Notes: generated by a model not told the origin, from the sequence alone. A stretch of DNA of 64,000 nt from an uncultured Bacteroides sp. (GCA_902492205.1 CABUKU010000003.1:151491-215490), one strand, 5' to 3'; shown: positions 26,962 through 37,158, counted from the stretch's first letter. Made by a program: numbers and translations.

Positions 26962-28167
26962 ATGAAATCTATTTTTGAATCTCCTTCGGGAAAGAGTTAT
27001 TTATTACCATTTATTTTAGTTACAAGTCTATTCTTAATGTGGGGTTTGGCTCATGGATTATTAGATGTGCTTAATAAACACTTTCAGGTTGCTTTTACTA
27101 TGTCTAAAGCGCAATCGGGTTTAGTACAGTTTTCAACTTATATTGCTTATGGATTAATAAGTATACCTGCTGGGCTATTCATGAGGCGTTTTGGATACAA
27201 AAAAGGTATTATACTTGGTTTGCTTTTATATTCTGCTGGTGCGTTTGGATTTATTCCTGCAGCTTTACTTCATTCATTTGCGCCCTTCTTAATTTCTCTG
27301 TTTGTTGTAGCTTGTGGCTTATGCATATTAGAAACAGCAGCAAATCCCTATTCAACTGTTTTGGGTCCTCAGGAAAGTGCTGCCAGACGTATTAATTTAT
27401 CTCAGTCATTTAATGGATTAGGATGGATTTTAGGTCCTTTTATTGGCGGACAACTAATTTTAGGTGCTGCTCCGGGTGATACCATGGCATTAACTCATCC
27501 TTATATTATATTAGGAATAGCTACTTTAGTTATTGCTTTTTTATTTTTCTTGGTTAAACTACCCGATATTAAAGAAGCTGATGATAATGCTGATGAAGGA
27601 AAAAATGTTTCATTAGTTTCTATGTGGAGTCATAAACATTTTCTGTATGCTGTTATCGCACAATTTCTTTATTGTGCTGCGCAAACAGGTATTTTTAGTT
27701 TCTTTATTAATTATGTAACAGAATTAGATCATACTATAACTCCTTTAAAAGCATCTCAATTTTTAGCATTTGGTGGAATGCTATTATTTATGATAGGCCG
27801 TTTATCTGGTAGTTTTATAATGAGTCGGTTTGCACCTAATAGATTATTGGCTTTCTATTCAATAGCTTGTTGCATAATGATGTTACTAGTAATCTTAGAA
27901 CTAGGTTCTATTTCTCTTTATGCTTTGTATATAACTTTCTTTTTTATGTCAATAATGTTTCCTACCATTTTTGCATTGGGCTTATCTAATATGGGACAAT
28001 ATACTAAAAAGGCTTCATCATATATCGTAATGGGAGTGGCAGGTGGCGCTTTTTCTCCAATGCTAATGGGATTTATTGGAGAAGAAAAAATGGCTATCGG
28101 TTTTGTAATTCCTTTACTCTGTTTTATTTATATTTCTTTTTTTGGTTTAAAGGGGTATAAATTGTAA
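26962..28167 (+). CDS. FucP-family MFS sugar:proton symporter
   Basis: The 401-residue protein has 12 predicted transmembrane helices. It belongs to the FucP/GluP group: Asp35 in HGLLDVLNKHFQ and Glu124 in ILETAANPYSTVLG correspond to the conserved Asp and Glu that work in proton and sugar binding in E. coli FucP. E. coli FucP carries L-fucose and also D-arabinose, which shares its ring configuration. With the FucI and ribulokinase genes in the same cluster, a role in D-arabinose uptake across the inner membrane is the preferred reading. Other sugars cannot be excluded. Confidence 0.88.
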   Translation: MKSIFESPSGKSYLLPFILVTSLFLMWGLAHGLLDVLNKHFQVAFTMSKAQSGLVQFSTYIAYGLISIPAGLFMRRFGYKKGIILGLLLYSAGAFGFIPAALLHSFAPFLISLFVVACGLCILETAANPYSTVLGPQESAARRINLSQSFNGLGWILGPFIGGQLILGAAPGDTMALTHPYIILGIATLVIAFLFFLVKLPDIKEADDNADEGKNVSLVSMWSHKHFLYAVIAQFLYCAAQTGIFSFFINYVTELDHTITPLKASQFLAFGGMLLFMIGRLSGSFIMSRFAPNRLLAFYSIACCIMMLLVILELGSISLYALYITFFFMSIMFPTIFALGLSNMGQYTKKASSYIVMGVAGGAFSPMLMGFIGEEKMAIGFVIPLLCFIYISFFGLKGYKL

Positions 28168-28207
28168 TATATAAAATTATATCATTTATTCTATAAATAC
28201 TATAAAT

Positions 28208-30778
28208 ATGAAGAAAATAACTTTATTAATTTTATCTGCATGTGTTGTCGTTATTTTCTTGGCATCTTGTTCAAGTGAAAATACTTGTAGAAATAGGAGC
28301 AAAAGAGAATTTAATGCTCCTTATGAAGCTGAGAATCTGAATCGTATTGCCTTTCCTATAGGTGGAATGGGAGCTGGAATGTTCTGTATTGAGGGTGTCG
28401 GAGCTATATCGAATATGTCTATTAGACATCAACCGAATGTGTTTTTTGAACCTTGTATGTTCGCAGCTATCCATGTAAAAGGGATAAAAAATGGTTCTAA
28501 AGTGTTGGAGGGACCCGTTCCTAATAGAAAGAAATTTGGTGGTCCGGAGTCTGCATTGGGAGGTCCCTTAACAACTTGGGGATTACCACGCTTTGACAAT
28601 GTGAAGTTTGCCTCTCGTTTTCCGTTTGCTACAATTCAATTATCAGATCAAGATATTCCTTTACAGGTTGAATTAAAAGGATGGAGTCCTTTTATCCCTA
28701 CAGATAATGATAATTCGAGTTTGCCTGTTGGAGCTATAGAATACACTTTTACGAATACGAGTACAGATGATGTTGAAGCTATATTCTCTTATAATTCTCG
28801 TAATTTTATGAAAGTTACTGATGAAGCTCCTAATTCTGTTCAATATCTACAAAATGGATTCATACTATCTCAATCAGCTCTCAACGGAAAAGAACATTTA
28901 AAAGGTGATTTTGCGATCTATACGGATGAGAAAGATACAAAAGTAAATTATTGCTGGTTCCGTGGTGGTTGGTGGGATTCTTTAACTATGGCATGGAATG
29001 CAGTAGCTGATGGCACTACAACTGCTAATGAGCCGGTAGAGAAAGATGCTCCCGGAGCTTCGTTATATGTTCCCTTTAATGTTAAAGCCGGACAAACAAG
29101 AACTATTCGTTTGTATATGGCTTGGTATGTTCCGCAATCGGACTCTCGCATTGGAGAAGATGCTGTAAGTGATGTTGATAAGGTAGCAGAATGCCCACTG
29201 GTGAAAAATATGGAAACTCCGGTATATTATAAGCCATGGTATAGTTCAAAGTTTAAGGATATAAATGAAGTAGCAAATTATTGGTTGAGTAAATATGATA
29301 TATTGAAAGCTCAAACAGAATTGTTTACTAATGCTTTTTATAGCAGTACATTGCCTCCCGAAGTTATTGAGGCGGTTGGCGCAAACCTTTCTATTTTGAA
29401 GTCTCCGACAGTAATGCGTCAGCATGATGGAAGATTATGGAATTATGAAGGATGTGGTGATACATGGGGATCTTGTCATGGTTCTTGTACTCATGTTTGG
29501 AATTATGCACAAGCAATACCTCATCTTTTCCCGGCTTTAGAACGTACTTTGAGAGAAACAGAGTTTTTTGTTAGCCAAAATAAACTGGGACATCAAATGT
29601 TCCGTACGAATATCCCAATCAGACCGGTTAAACATGATTTCCATTCTGCTTCCGACGGGCAATTAGGAGGTATTATAAAAATATACAGAGATTGGCGTAT
29701 TTATGGTGATACAGATTGGTTAAGAATGATGTATCCACAGGTAAAGCAAAGTTTGGATTATTGCATAAATACTTGGGATCCCAATAAGGTTGGTGCATTA
29801 GAAGAGCCTCATCATAATACTTATGATATAGAATTTTGGGGACCTGATGGTATGTGTACAAGCTTTTACACATCCGCTTTGCAAAGCTTTGTGCTGATAA
29901 GTAAGGCACTAAATATAGATGCCACAGAATACGAAAATCTCTTGGCAAAAAGCAAAGGATACATGGAAAACAAACTTTATGATGGTGAATACTTCATTCA
30001 AGACATACGTTGGAAAGATCTGAAATCTCCGGATCCGATTGCTATGTCGGAAAGTAATTGGAATAGTGATTATTCGCCTGAAGCACGTGCTATTTTGGAA
30101 AAGGAAGGTCCTAAATATCAATATGGAAAAGGCTGCTTATCAGATGGGATACTTGGTTGTTGGATGGCTCTAGTTGCGGGTATGGAAGAACCTATTGATA
30201 AGACTAAAGTAAAAAGCCATTTGGAGTCTGTTTATAAATACAATTTAGAAAAGGACTTAAGAAATCATGCTAATCCTCAACGTCCTACTTATGCATTGGG
30301 TGAAGAAGGCGGTCTTCTCTTGTGTACTTGGCCTAAAGGTGGTAAGCTTAGTTTGCCGTTTGTATATAGTGATGAAGTTTGGACAGGAATAGAATATCAG
30401 GTAGCTGCTCATCTTATTTTCGAAGGAGAGATTGAAAAAGGTTTGGATATTGTCAGAACTTGCCGTGAACGCTATGACGGATCGGTTCGTAATCCTTATA
30501 ACGAATATGAATGTGGCGGATGGTATGCCCGTGCTCTTGCAAGCTATAGTCTGCTTCAGGCATTAACCGGAGTACGTTATGATGCAGTTAATAAGACTCT
30601 TTATATAGATTCGAAAGTAGGAAATGATTTTAAAACATTCTTGTCAACAGATAAAGGATTTGGAACTGTAGAATTGAAAGCAGGTATACCGACTATTACA
30701 ATGTACTATGGTGATTTAAAGATTGATTCATGTTTAGTTTCCGGTAAAGAAACCAATTTCGAGGTTAAATCAATATAA
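28208..30778 (+). CDS. GH116-family glycosidase, lipoprotein (first of two)
   Basis: The 856-residue lipoprotein (lipobox FLASC, Cys21) has an N-terminal beta-sandwich typical of GH116 (IAFPIGGMGAGMFCIEGVG) and an (alpha/alpha)6 catalytic domain from about residue 390. By comparison with human GBA2, the nucleophile should be Glu414 in NYEGCGD and the acid/base Asp540 in NTYDIEF. Other landmarks are YQYGKGCLSDGILG and SDEVWTGIEYQVA. GH116 enzymes are retaining and include beta-glucosidases, beta-xylosidases and N-acetylglucosaminidases. The substrate here is not known; it should match a PUL that releases a pentose handled by FucI and ribulokinase. Confidence 0.9.
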   Translation: MKKITLLILSACVVVIFLASCSSENTCRNRSKREFNAPYEAENLNRIAFPIGGMGAGMFCIEGVGAISNMSIRHQPNVFFEPCMFAAIHVKGIKNGSKVLEGPVPNRKKFGGPESALGGPLTTWGLPRFDNVKFASRFPFATIQLSDQDIPLQVELKGWSPFIPTDNDNSSLPVGAIEYTFTNTSTDDVEAIFSYNSRNFMKVTDEAPNSVQYLQNGFILSQSALNGKEHLKGDFAIYTDEKDTKVNYCWFRGGWWDSLTMAWNAVADGTTTANEPVEKDAPGASLYVPFNVKAGQTRTIRLYMAWYVPQSDSRIGEDAVSDVDKVAECPLVKNMETPVYYKPWYSSKFKDINEVANYWLSKYDILKAQTELFTNAFYSSTLPPEVIEAVGANLSILKSPTVMRQHDGRLWNYEGCGDTWGSCHGSCTHVWNYAQAIPHLFPALERTLRETEFFVSQNKLGHQMFRTNIPIRPVKHDFHSASDGQLGGIIKIYRDWRIYGDTDWLRMMYPQVKQSLDYCINTWDPNKVGALEEPHHNTYDIEFWGPDGMCTSFYTSALQSFVLISKALNIDATEYENLLAKSKGYMENKLYDGEYFIQDIRWKDLKSPDPIAMSESNWNSDYSPEARAILEKEGPKYQYGKGCLSDGILGCWMALVAGMEEPIDKTKVKSHLESVYKYNLEKDLRNHANPQRPTYALGEEGGLLLCTWPKGGKLSLPFVYSDEVWTGIEYQVAAHLIFEGEIEKGLDIVRTCRERYDGSVRNPYNEYECGGWYARALASYSLLQALTGVRYDAVNKTLYIDSKVGNDFKTFLSTDKGFGTVELKAGIPTITMYYGDLKIDSCLVSGKETNFEVKSI

Positions 30779-30787
30779 ACAGATCTT

Positions 30788-32029
30788 ATGAAAACGATAA
30801 AAGTGATTAACAGGTGTCTTCTACTGTGCTTATGCTTGGGCGTAATTTCATGTGGAGGAAAAAAAGGAAATAATATGGAAACATTTGAAAAAGGGACATT
30901 CGGTTATGATTTAAATTATTTAGCAAAGAAAGACAGTGTGATATTACTTCGTGCAAATGATGGAAAAGCCCAAGTGGTGGTATCTCCAAAATATCAAGCT
31001 AAAGTGTTCACTTCCACTACCGATGGAAATACGGGTAAAAGTTTGGGGTATCTGAATTATAAGGCACTCGAAGCTGAAAACTTTGATGAACATATGAATG
31101 GATATGGTGGAGAAAACCGACTTTGGTTAGGACCGGAAGGAGGCAAATATTCAATCTACTTTAAACCAGGTACGGAACAGGTATATGACAATTGGCATAC
31201 TCCAAAACCTTTTGATATAGAAGCATGGAACGTTGTTTCGGCATCAGATAAAAGTGTATCTATGAGTAAGGATATGGAGGTTGCTAACTATTTAGGTAAT
31301 TTATTTCAAGTAAGAATAGACAGGAATATTTCTATTGTTGAACCGTCGGAGATTGCTTCACTGCTTGGCATCGAACTTTCTCCTTCTATAAAAACGGTTG
31401 GTTATTTGACCGATAATGTATTAATAAACAATGGAAATACCGAATGGACAGAAGAAACGGGTACTATTTGTATTTGGATGCTGGATATGTTTAATACAGC
31501 TCCCAATTCTTTAACTATCATACCATTTAATGAAGGTTCTGAAGATCAATTAGGAACCATAGCTACTACAAATTATTTTGGTGAGATTCCGGCAGATCGT
31601 TTAAAAATAGAGAATGGTTTGCTCTATTTGAAGACCGATGGAAAATGCCGTAATAAATTAGGTCTGAACTCCCTACGTGCAAAGTCTGTTGCCGGTAATT
31701 ATGATCCTGATTCCCGGAGATTGACTATTACTACTTTCGAAGTCGATCCTCAAGGCACTTATCTGAATCAGGAGTGGAATCCTAATAAAAATCCTTTAGT
31801 AGGAGATGCTGTGAATGCCTATAACGATGGACCGTTGGAAGATGGCAGTATTATGGGACCATTCCTTGAAGTGGAGAGTGCATCGCCTGCTGCTTTCCTT
31901 AAACCCGGTGCTTCTCTCGGTCATAAACACAATGTTTTTCATTTTGTAGGAAGCGATGATGAGTTGTCTTTAATAACTGAAAAACTGTTTGGAGTGAAGA
32001 TAGCAGAAATCAAGAACGTTTTTAACTAA
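30788..32029 (+). CDS. DUF6786-like lipoprotein
   Basis: The 413-residue lipoprotein has Cys22 in GVISCGGKK. The sequence (NGYGGENRLWLGPEGGKYSIYF near the centre) resembles DUF6786 proteins found in Bacteroidetes PULs, which probably have a galactose-mutarotase-like beta-sandwich fold. The role may be sugar binding or anomer conversion at the surface; no catalytic site is established. It lies 9 bp after the first GH116 gene, in the same operon, followed by fucI. Confidence 0.65.
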   Translation: MKTIKVINRCLLLCLCLGVISCGGKKGNNMETFEKGTFGYDLNYLAKKDSVILLRANDGKAQVVVSPKYQAKVFTSTTDGNTGKSLGYLNYKALEAENFDEHMNGYGGENRLWLGPEGGKYSIYFKPGTEQVYDNWHTPKPFDIEAWNVVSASDKSVSMSKDMEVANYLGNLFQVRIDRNISIVEPSEIASLLGIELSPSIKTVGYLTDNVLINNGNTEWTEETGTICIWMLDMFNTAPNSLTIIPFNEGSEDQLGTIATTNYFGEIPADRLKIENGLLYLKTDGKCRNKLGLNSLRAKSVAGNYDPDSRRLTITTFEVDPQGTYLNQEWNPNKNPLVGDAVNAYNDGPLEDGSIMGPFLEVESASPAAFLKPGASLGHKHNVFHFVGSDDELSLITEKLFGVKIAEIKNVFN

Positions 32030-32057
32030 ACATATTAATAATCTAATAAGTAGTATT

Positions 32058-33830
32058 ATGAAAACTGAATTTCCTAAAATTGGTATTCGTCCGATTATAG
32101 ACGGACGCCGCCGTGGTATTCGTGAATCTTTGGAAGATATGACAATGGGGTTGGCAAAAAGAGTTGCTAAATTATATACGGAAACATTGCGTTATCCTGA
32201 TGGAAGCCCTGTAGAGTGTGTCATTGCAGATACTTGTATCGGTGGAGTTAAGGAAGCTGCTCTTTGTGCCGAAAAATTTGAAAAAGAGGGAGTTGGTGTT
32301 TCTTTGTCTGTAACACCATGTTGGTGCTATGGCTCCGAAACAATAGATATGAATCCTCTTATTCCGAAAGCCATTTGGGGATTTAACGGAACAGAGCGCC
32401 CGGGAGCTGTTTATTTGGCTGCTGCATTGGCTGCACATAATCAGAAAGGTTTGCCTGCATTTGGGATTTATGGTAAAGATGTTCAGGATATTAATGATCC
32501 TCAAATTCCGGAAGATGTAAAAGAGAAATTGCTTCGTTTTGCAAAAGCAGGTTTGGCTGTTGCCATTATGAGAGGGAAATCTTATCTGGCAATAGGTTCG
32601 GTATCAATGGGGATTGCTGGTTCTATCGTAAATCCGGAATTCTTACAAGAATACTTGGGTATGCGTGCCGAGTACGTTGACTGTTCGGAAATAATGCGTC
32701 GCATTCAGTTGGGCATATACGATAAAGATGAATATGAAAGAGCATTAGAGTGGGTAAAGAAGAATTGTAAATCCCGCGAAGGAGAAGATTATAATCCGGA
32801 ATCTATCAAACATACCCGTGAGGAAAAAGATAAAGAATGGGAATTTATAGTTAAGATGACTCTTATTATGCGTGATTTGTTGGTGGGTAATCCTGTTTTG
32901 GCCGATATGGGGTATCAGGAAGAGGCAATGGGACATAATGCAATTGCCGGAGGTTTCCAAGGACAACGCCAGTGGACGGACTTCTTGCCCAATGGTGATT
33001 TCTCTGAGGCCATACTGAATTCTTCATTTGATTGGAACGGCATTCGTAAACCATATACATTTGCCACGGAAGATGACCATTTGAATGGTATCAGCATGTT
33101 GTTCAACCATTTATTGACTAACAAAGCTCAGATATTTGCAGATGTCAGAACATATTGGAGCCCCGAAGCTATTGAAAGAGTCAGCGGTTGGAAGCCCGAA
33201 GGTTTGTTGAGTAATGGCGCCATCCATTTAATTAATTCAGGTTCTTGTACGTTGGATGGTACGGGACAGCAGACGATTGATGGTAAGCCGGTGATGAAAG
33301 AATTCTGGAATATTACCGAGGAAGAAGTTGATAAGATGCTTGATGTAACCACTTGGTATCCTGCTTCATTAGAATATTTCCGTGGTGGTGGCTATTCCTC
33401 TAATTTCTTAACTAAGGCGGGTATGCCTGTAACAATGTGCCGTTTGAATCTTGTAAAAGGTGTTGGTCCTGTACTTCAAATAGCAGAAGGTTGGACTGCC
33501 ACTTTCCCGGACAATGTTTTTGACATTATCAATAAACGTACAGATAAGACATGGCCTACCACATTCTTTGTTCCTCGCTTGACGGGTACGGGACATTTCA
33601 AAGATGTTTATTCAGTGATGAATTATTGGGGGGCAAATCATGGTGCTATCAGTTATGGGCATATTGGTGCCGATTTACTATCCTTGGCTTCCATGCTTTC
33701 TATTCCTGTTTGTATGCATAATGTTGAGGAAGGGCAGATATTCCGTCCGGCATCATGGAACGCATTTGGGACAGATCCCGAAGGTTCTGATTATAGAGCT
33801 TGTGCAGCTTACGGCCCATTGTATAAATAA
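32058..33830 (+). CDS. fucI: L-fucose / D-arabinose isomerase (FucI)
   Basis: The 590-residue cytoplasmic protein is close to E. coli FucI over its whole length. The metal-binding residues are present: Glu338 in ATEDDHLNG and Asp362 in FADVRTYWSPEAIERV match E. coli Glu337 and Asp361, and the NSSFDWNG segment is conserved. The enzyme interconverts L-fucose and L-fuculose and equally D-arabinose and D-ribulose. No fuculokinase or fuculose-1-phosphate aldolase gene is present in the cluster, but a ribulokinase is. The likely reaction here is therefore D-arabinose to D-ribulose. Confidence 0.95.
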   Translation: MKTEFPKIGIRPIIDGRRRGIRESLEDMTMGLAKRVAKLYTETLRYPDGSPVECVIADTCIGGVKEAALCAEKFEKEGVGVSLSVTPCWCYGSETIDMNPLIPKAIWGFNGTERPGAVYLAAALAAHNQKGLPAFGIYGKDVQDINDPQIPEDVKEKLLRFAKAGLAVAIMRGKSYLAIGSVSMGIAGSIVNPEFLQEYLGMRAEYVDCSEIMRRIQLGIYDKDEYERALEWVKKNCKSREGEDYNPESIKHTREEKDKEWEFIVKMTLIMRDLLVGNPVLADMGYQEEAMGHNAIAGGFQGQRQWTDFLPNGDFSEAILNSSFDWNGIRKPYTFATEDDHLNGISMLFNHLLTNKAQIFADVRTYWSPEAIERVSGWKPEGLLSNGAIHLINSGSCTLDGTGQQTIDGKPVMKEFWNITEEEVDKMLDVTTWYPASLEYFRGGGYSSNFLTKAGMPVTMCRLNLVKGVGPVLQIAEGWTATFPDNVFDIINKRTDKTWPTTFFVPRLTGTGHFKDVYSVMNYWGANHGAISYGHIGADLLSLASMLSIPVCMHNVEEGQIFRPASWNAFGTDPEGSDYRACAAYGPLYK

Positions 33831-33850
33831 TTATTCTTAAACACACTATT

Positions 33851-36800
33851 ATGAAATTACTTCAAAACGTAGCGTTGACTGTTTTGGTTTCACTCCCTGC
33901 ATTATCTTTTGCCCAGTTTTCCGGTGATCATAAAGTCTCCCTTGATAAAGGAGATATACAATCTTTCATTGGAAATAAAGATGCAAAAGGTGAAAGGAAA
34001 GTCTATAAAGGAGACGAATTGACAACAATCGGTATGCCATGTGGCGGTATTGCAGCCGGACAATTATATGTGAGGGGAGATGGAACTCTTGCAAATTGGT
34101 GGATAGCTAATAATGCCTATAATACAGGCTATGGCATAGATTATTTGTTGAACTTTGACACTCCTTTGGGACCTTGGAAAGTTTGTTATCAAACTTTTGA
34201 GCCAATGAGTTACATCGATCAGGGATTTAAAATCACAGTAGATGATGGCAATAAAGTGCAGACAAAAGAATTGAGTAAAGAAGGCTTTGATGACATCTCT
34301 TTTATTGGAGAATACCCCATTGCCTTTGTCGAATATGGTACAAAGGATGGAAAGTTTCCTGTAAAGGTTAGCTCTAAAGTATTTTCTCCTTTCATTCCTT
34401 TGGATGCGAAAGAATCCGCAACTCCTGCAACAATCTTGAAATATACTGTTAAAAATACGTCCGATAAGCAAGTAAAGGCAGATTTGACAGGATGGATGCA
34501 GAATCTGGTATGTATTGATTTGAAAGACAGGGCAGATGGCATCCTTAGAAACAAAGTGGTAGACAATGGAGCTTGGAAGTCTGTCTACATGGACATGAAC
34601 GTGGACAACATCGCTGTGGAACATAAGCAGAGCAACCGCAAATACAAAGTGTTCGATGATTTTGAGTCCGGATCTTATAGGAACTGGAAAGTACAAGGAA
34701 CTGCTTTTGGCACTAAGCCCGCTTCCGGTGAATTATGTAACCAGACTCCTTTTGGAGGCAACTATGGAACAGCTTTGGCAAATTCATATTCGGATTATGA
34801 CACTCCTGTTGGTAAATTAACTTCTAAGACATTTACTATATCTGATAAATACATCTCATTTAACATTGCAGGAGGAGCACACCCCGGAAAGACATGCATG
34901 AATCTCGTGGTCGATGGAAAAGTAGTGATGAGTGCTACTGGCAATAGTAATGAAGATTTCCTGCCCCGTAATTGGGATGTATCTGCATGGAAAGGCAAAA
35001 AAGCCTATTTGGAAATTGTAGATGATGTAACGGGAGATTGGGGACATATTAGTGTTGACAATATCCAGTTCTCAAATACTCCGGTGGATGCTCCGAGAGT
35101 TAAGATAGATAAAACGCATGCTTATTTTGGAAATCTGGCTTTATCCGTTTTCGATTCGAATGCCACAGGTACGGCAGATTGTTCACAGAAGGGATTGAAC
35201 TATGCGGAAACCGAACTTGGAAACAAACTGAATGGAGCTTTGACTTCGGCAGTTACCCTTGCACCGGGAGAGTCGAAAGATATTGTATTCGTTTTGTCTT
35301 GGTATTTCCCAAACAGGCCGTTAAGCTATAAAGGTTCGGAGTGGAATAAACCGCTGCCTCCAAACAGCCCGGCTATTGGAAACATGTATTCTAACTGGTA
35401 TGACAGTTCGATGGACGTAGCAGAACGGCTGCATGAGAAGTATGCCAAGCTGGAAAAAGAAACCTTCAACTTCCACAATACCTACTACAATGAAAGTTCT
35501 CTTCCTTATTGGTTGATTCAACGTGTGATGATGCCCGTATCCATTCTTGCTACCGAAACTTGTCAATGGTGGGCTACGGATAAGTTCTGGGCATGGGAAG
35601 GTGTTGGCTCGTGTGAAGGTACATGCACCCATGTGTGGAGCTATGCACAGGCTATGGCTGCTTTGTTCCCCGAATTGGAAAGGAATTTAAGAGAGAAAAC
35701 CGATTATGGAGTCTCTTTGAGAGAAGACGGTGGCATATTATCGAGAAACGGCGAACATGGAATATTGATAGACGGTCATGCCGGATCTATTTTGAGAATG
35801 TATCGTGAGCATCTGATGTCTAAAAACGACTTCTTCCTCTCAAGAAACTGGGATAAGATAAAGCGGTCTATCAAATATATCATCAATGAGGATGGTAATG
35901 AAGACGGTTTGATTGTAAAGACACAACCTAATACTTATGATATTTCTTTTAATGGCGCAAATACTTATGTCGGAGGATTATATCTTGCAGCACTGAGAGC
36001 CGGAGAAAAAATGGCTTATATCATGAAAGACACGGCTACTGCCCAATATTACAAGAAAATCTACACGGCGGGTAGTGACAATACAATGGACAGATTATGG
36101 AACGGAAACTATTTTATTCAGGATGTAGACGAGAAAGAATATCCTAAATATCAGTATGGAAAAGGATGTTTGAGTGACCAGTTGTTCGGGCAGACATGGG
36201 CTGATTTATACAGGCTGGGTAATTTGTATCCCGAAGATGCAATAGATAAAACCCTGAATTCTATCTGGAAGTTCAATTGGACCAATGATGTGAAAGCCCA
36301 GAGCGAAGCACATCTTCCCGAGAGATATTATGCACATGCAGGAGAACCGGGATTGTTTATTTGTACATGGCCTTTTAGCAAACATCCGGGTGAAGATGGA
36401 GTGAGATACCGCGATGAGGTTTGGACAGGCATTGAGTATCAGGTTGCTACCGAAATGATTTCCAGAGGAATGATAGATCAGGGACTTGCCATAGTGAAAG
36501 GAATTCATTCACGCTATGACGGTGCAAAACATAATCCCTGGAATGAGATTGAATGTGGCGACCATTATGCAAGGGCGATGGCTTCTTATGGAGTTTTGTT
36601 GGCTACGCAAGGTTATTGGTATGACGGTCCCGAAGGGATAATGAGCTTCGCTCCGAAGTTGACGACAAATCACTTTAAAGGATTCTTCACTTCTGCCGAA
36701 GGTTGGGGTAACATCTCTCAGATAAGGAATGCCGGTACTCAGCAGAACTCGGTTGAAGTGAAATATGGCAGACTGACACTTAACAAGTTGCAGTTGTCAG

Positions 36801-36949
36801 TTCCCGGCAATGTAAGTACAGCTAATGTGAAAGTGTATCGTAACGAAGAATCTGTTCCGGCAAAAGTAAGTAAGAATGGTTTGGTTGAAGTTTCTTTCAG
36901 TGAAATGCAATTAAACAGAGGCGATCATTTGAAAGTTGTTTTCCAATAG
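33851..36949 (+). CDS. GH116-family glycosidase with inserted beta-sandwich domain (second of two)
   Basis: The 1032-residue secreted protein has a type I signal peptide (ending LSFAQ). The GH116 N-terminal domain (ELTTIGMPCGGIAAGQLYVRGDG) is interrupted at about residues 265-407 by an extra module beginning FDDFESGSYRNW and ending WGHISVDNIQFSN, which looks like a CBM- or GH32C-like beta-sandwich. The catalytic domain follows, with Glu583 in AWEGVGS as expected nucleophile and Asp697 in NTYDISF as acid/base. It shares ECGDHYARAMASYGVLLA and RDEVWTGIEYQVA with the first GH116. Unlike that paralogue it has no lipobox, so the two probably work in different compartments. Confidence 0.9.
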   Translation: MKLLQNVALTVLVSLPALSFAQFSGDHKVSLDKGDIQSFIGNKDAKGERKVYKGDELTTIGMPCGGIAAGQLYVRGDGTLANWWIANNAYNTGYGIDYLLNFDTPLGPWKVCYQTFEPMSYIDQGFKITVDDGNKVQTKELSKEGFDDISFIGEYPIAFVEYGTKDGKFPVKVSSKVFSPFIPLDAKESATPATILKYTVKNTSDKQVKADLTGWMQNLVCIDLKDRADGILRNKVVDNGAWKSVYMDMNVDNIAVEHKQSNRKYKVFDDFESGSYRNWKVQGTAFGTKPASGELCNQTPFGGNYGTALANSYSDYDTPVGKLTSKTFTISDKYISFNIAGGAHPGKTCMNLVVDGKVVMSATGNSNEDFLPRNWDVSAWKGKKAYLEIVDDVTGDWGHISVDNIQFSNTPVDAPRVKIDKTHAYFGNLALSVFDSNATGTADCSQKGLNYAETELGNKLNGALTSAVTLAPGESKDIVFVLSWYFPNRPLSYKGSEWNKPLPPNSPAIGNMYSNWYDSSMDVAERLHEKYAKLEKETFNFHNTYYNESSLPYWLIQRVMMPVSILATETCQWWATDKFWAWEGVGSCEGTCTHVWSYAQAMAALFPELERNLREKTDYGVSLREDGGILSRNGEHGILIDGHAGSILRMYREHLMSKNDFFLSRNWDKIKRSIKYIINEDGNEDGLIVKTQPNTYDISFNGANTYVGGLYLAALRAGEKMAYIMKDTATAQYYKKIYTAGSDNTMDRLWNGNYFIQDVDEKEYPKYQYGKGCLSDQLFGQTWADLYRLGNLYPEDAIDKTLNSIWKFNWTNDVKAQSEAHLPERYYAHAGEPGLFICTWPFSKHPGEDGVRYRDEVWTGIEYQVATEMISRGMIDQGLAIVKGIHSRYDGAKHNPWNEIECGDHYARAMASYGVLLATQGYWYDGPEGIMSFAPKLTTNHFKGFFTSAEGWGNISQIRNAGTQQNSVEVKYGRLTLNKLQLSVPGNVSTANVKVYRNEESVPAKVSKNGLVEVSFSEMQLNRGDHLKVVFQ

Positions 36950-36974
36950 ATAGATGCGGTACTGCCGTGTGCCT

Positions 36975-37066
36975 GATCACTTGACAGTTGTCGAGTGAGT
37001 GCGCGACAACTGTCAAGCGTGTACTCGACAACTGTCAAGCGATTGCTCGACAATTGTCAAGTGATC
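36975..37066. repeat. Periodic palindrome array, GACAACTGTC motif, four units 22 bp apart
   Basis: GACAGTTGTC (36983), GACAACTGTC (37005), GACAACTGTC (37027) and GACAATTGTC (37049) recur with start-to-start spacing of exactly 22 bp. The outer arms, 36975-36995 and 37046-37066, are reverse complements over 21 bp with one mismatch, so the whole array is also a large palindrome. It lies 25 bp after a GH116 stop codon. The function is unknown. Confidence 0.85.
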
Positions 37067-37158
37067 ATTCCTTGCCGGGTAACAAGAGCGGTTAACCTTA
37101 TGTTTCCGGCACGAAATACAGGAAAAGGTGACAGTAAACGGCAAAAGTGATGGTAACT

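Noticed and set aside
32058..33830. FucI as evidence for an L-fucose pathway
   Set aside because: No fuculokinase, fuculose-1-phosphate aldolase or alpha-fucosidase (GH29/GH95) is seen in the window.
29820..35950. NTYDIEF in the first GH116 versus NTYDISF in the second, as a lost catalytic Glu
   Set aside because: Alignment from memory with human GBA2 places the nucleophile in the earlier EG motif (NYEGCG / AWEGVG) and the acid/base at the Asp of TYD. Both are conserved in both proteins, so the Glu/Ser change is not at a catalytic position.
36975..37066. Regular repeats as a CRISPR array
   Set aside because: The repeats are only 10-bp palindromes, the spacers are 12 bp and partly alike, and no cas gene is present. 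The same goes for the arrays at 11864-12011.
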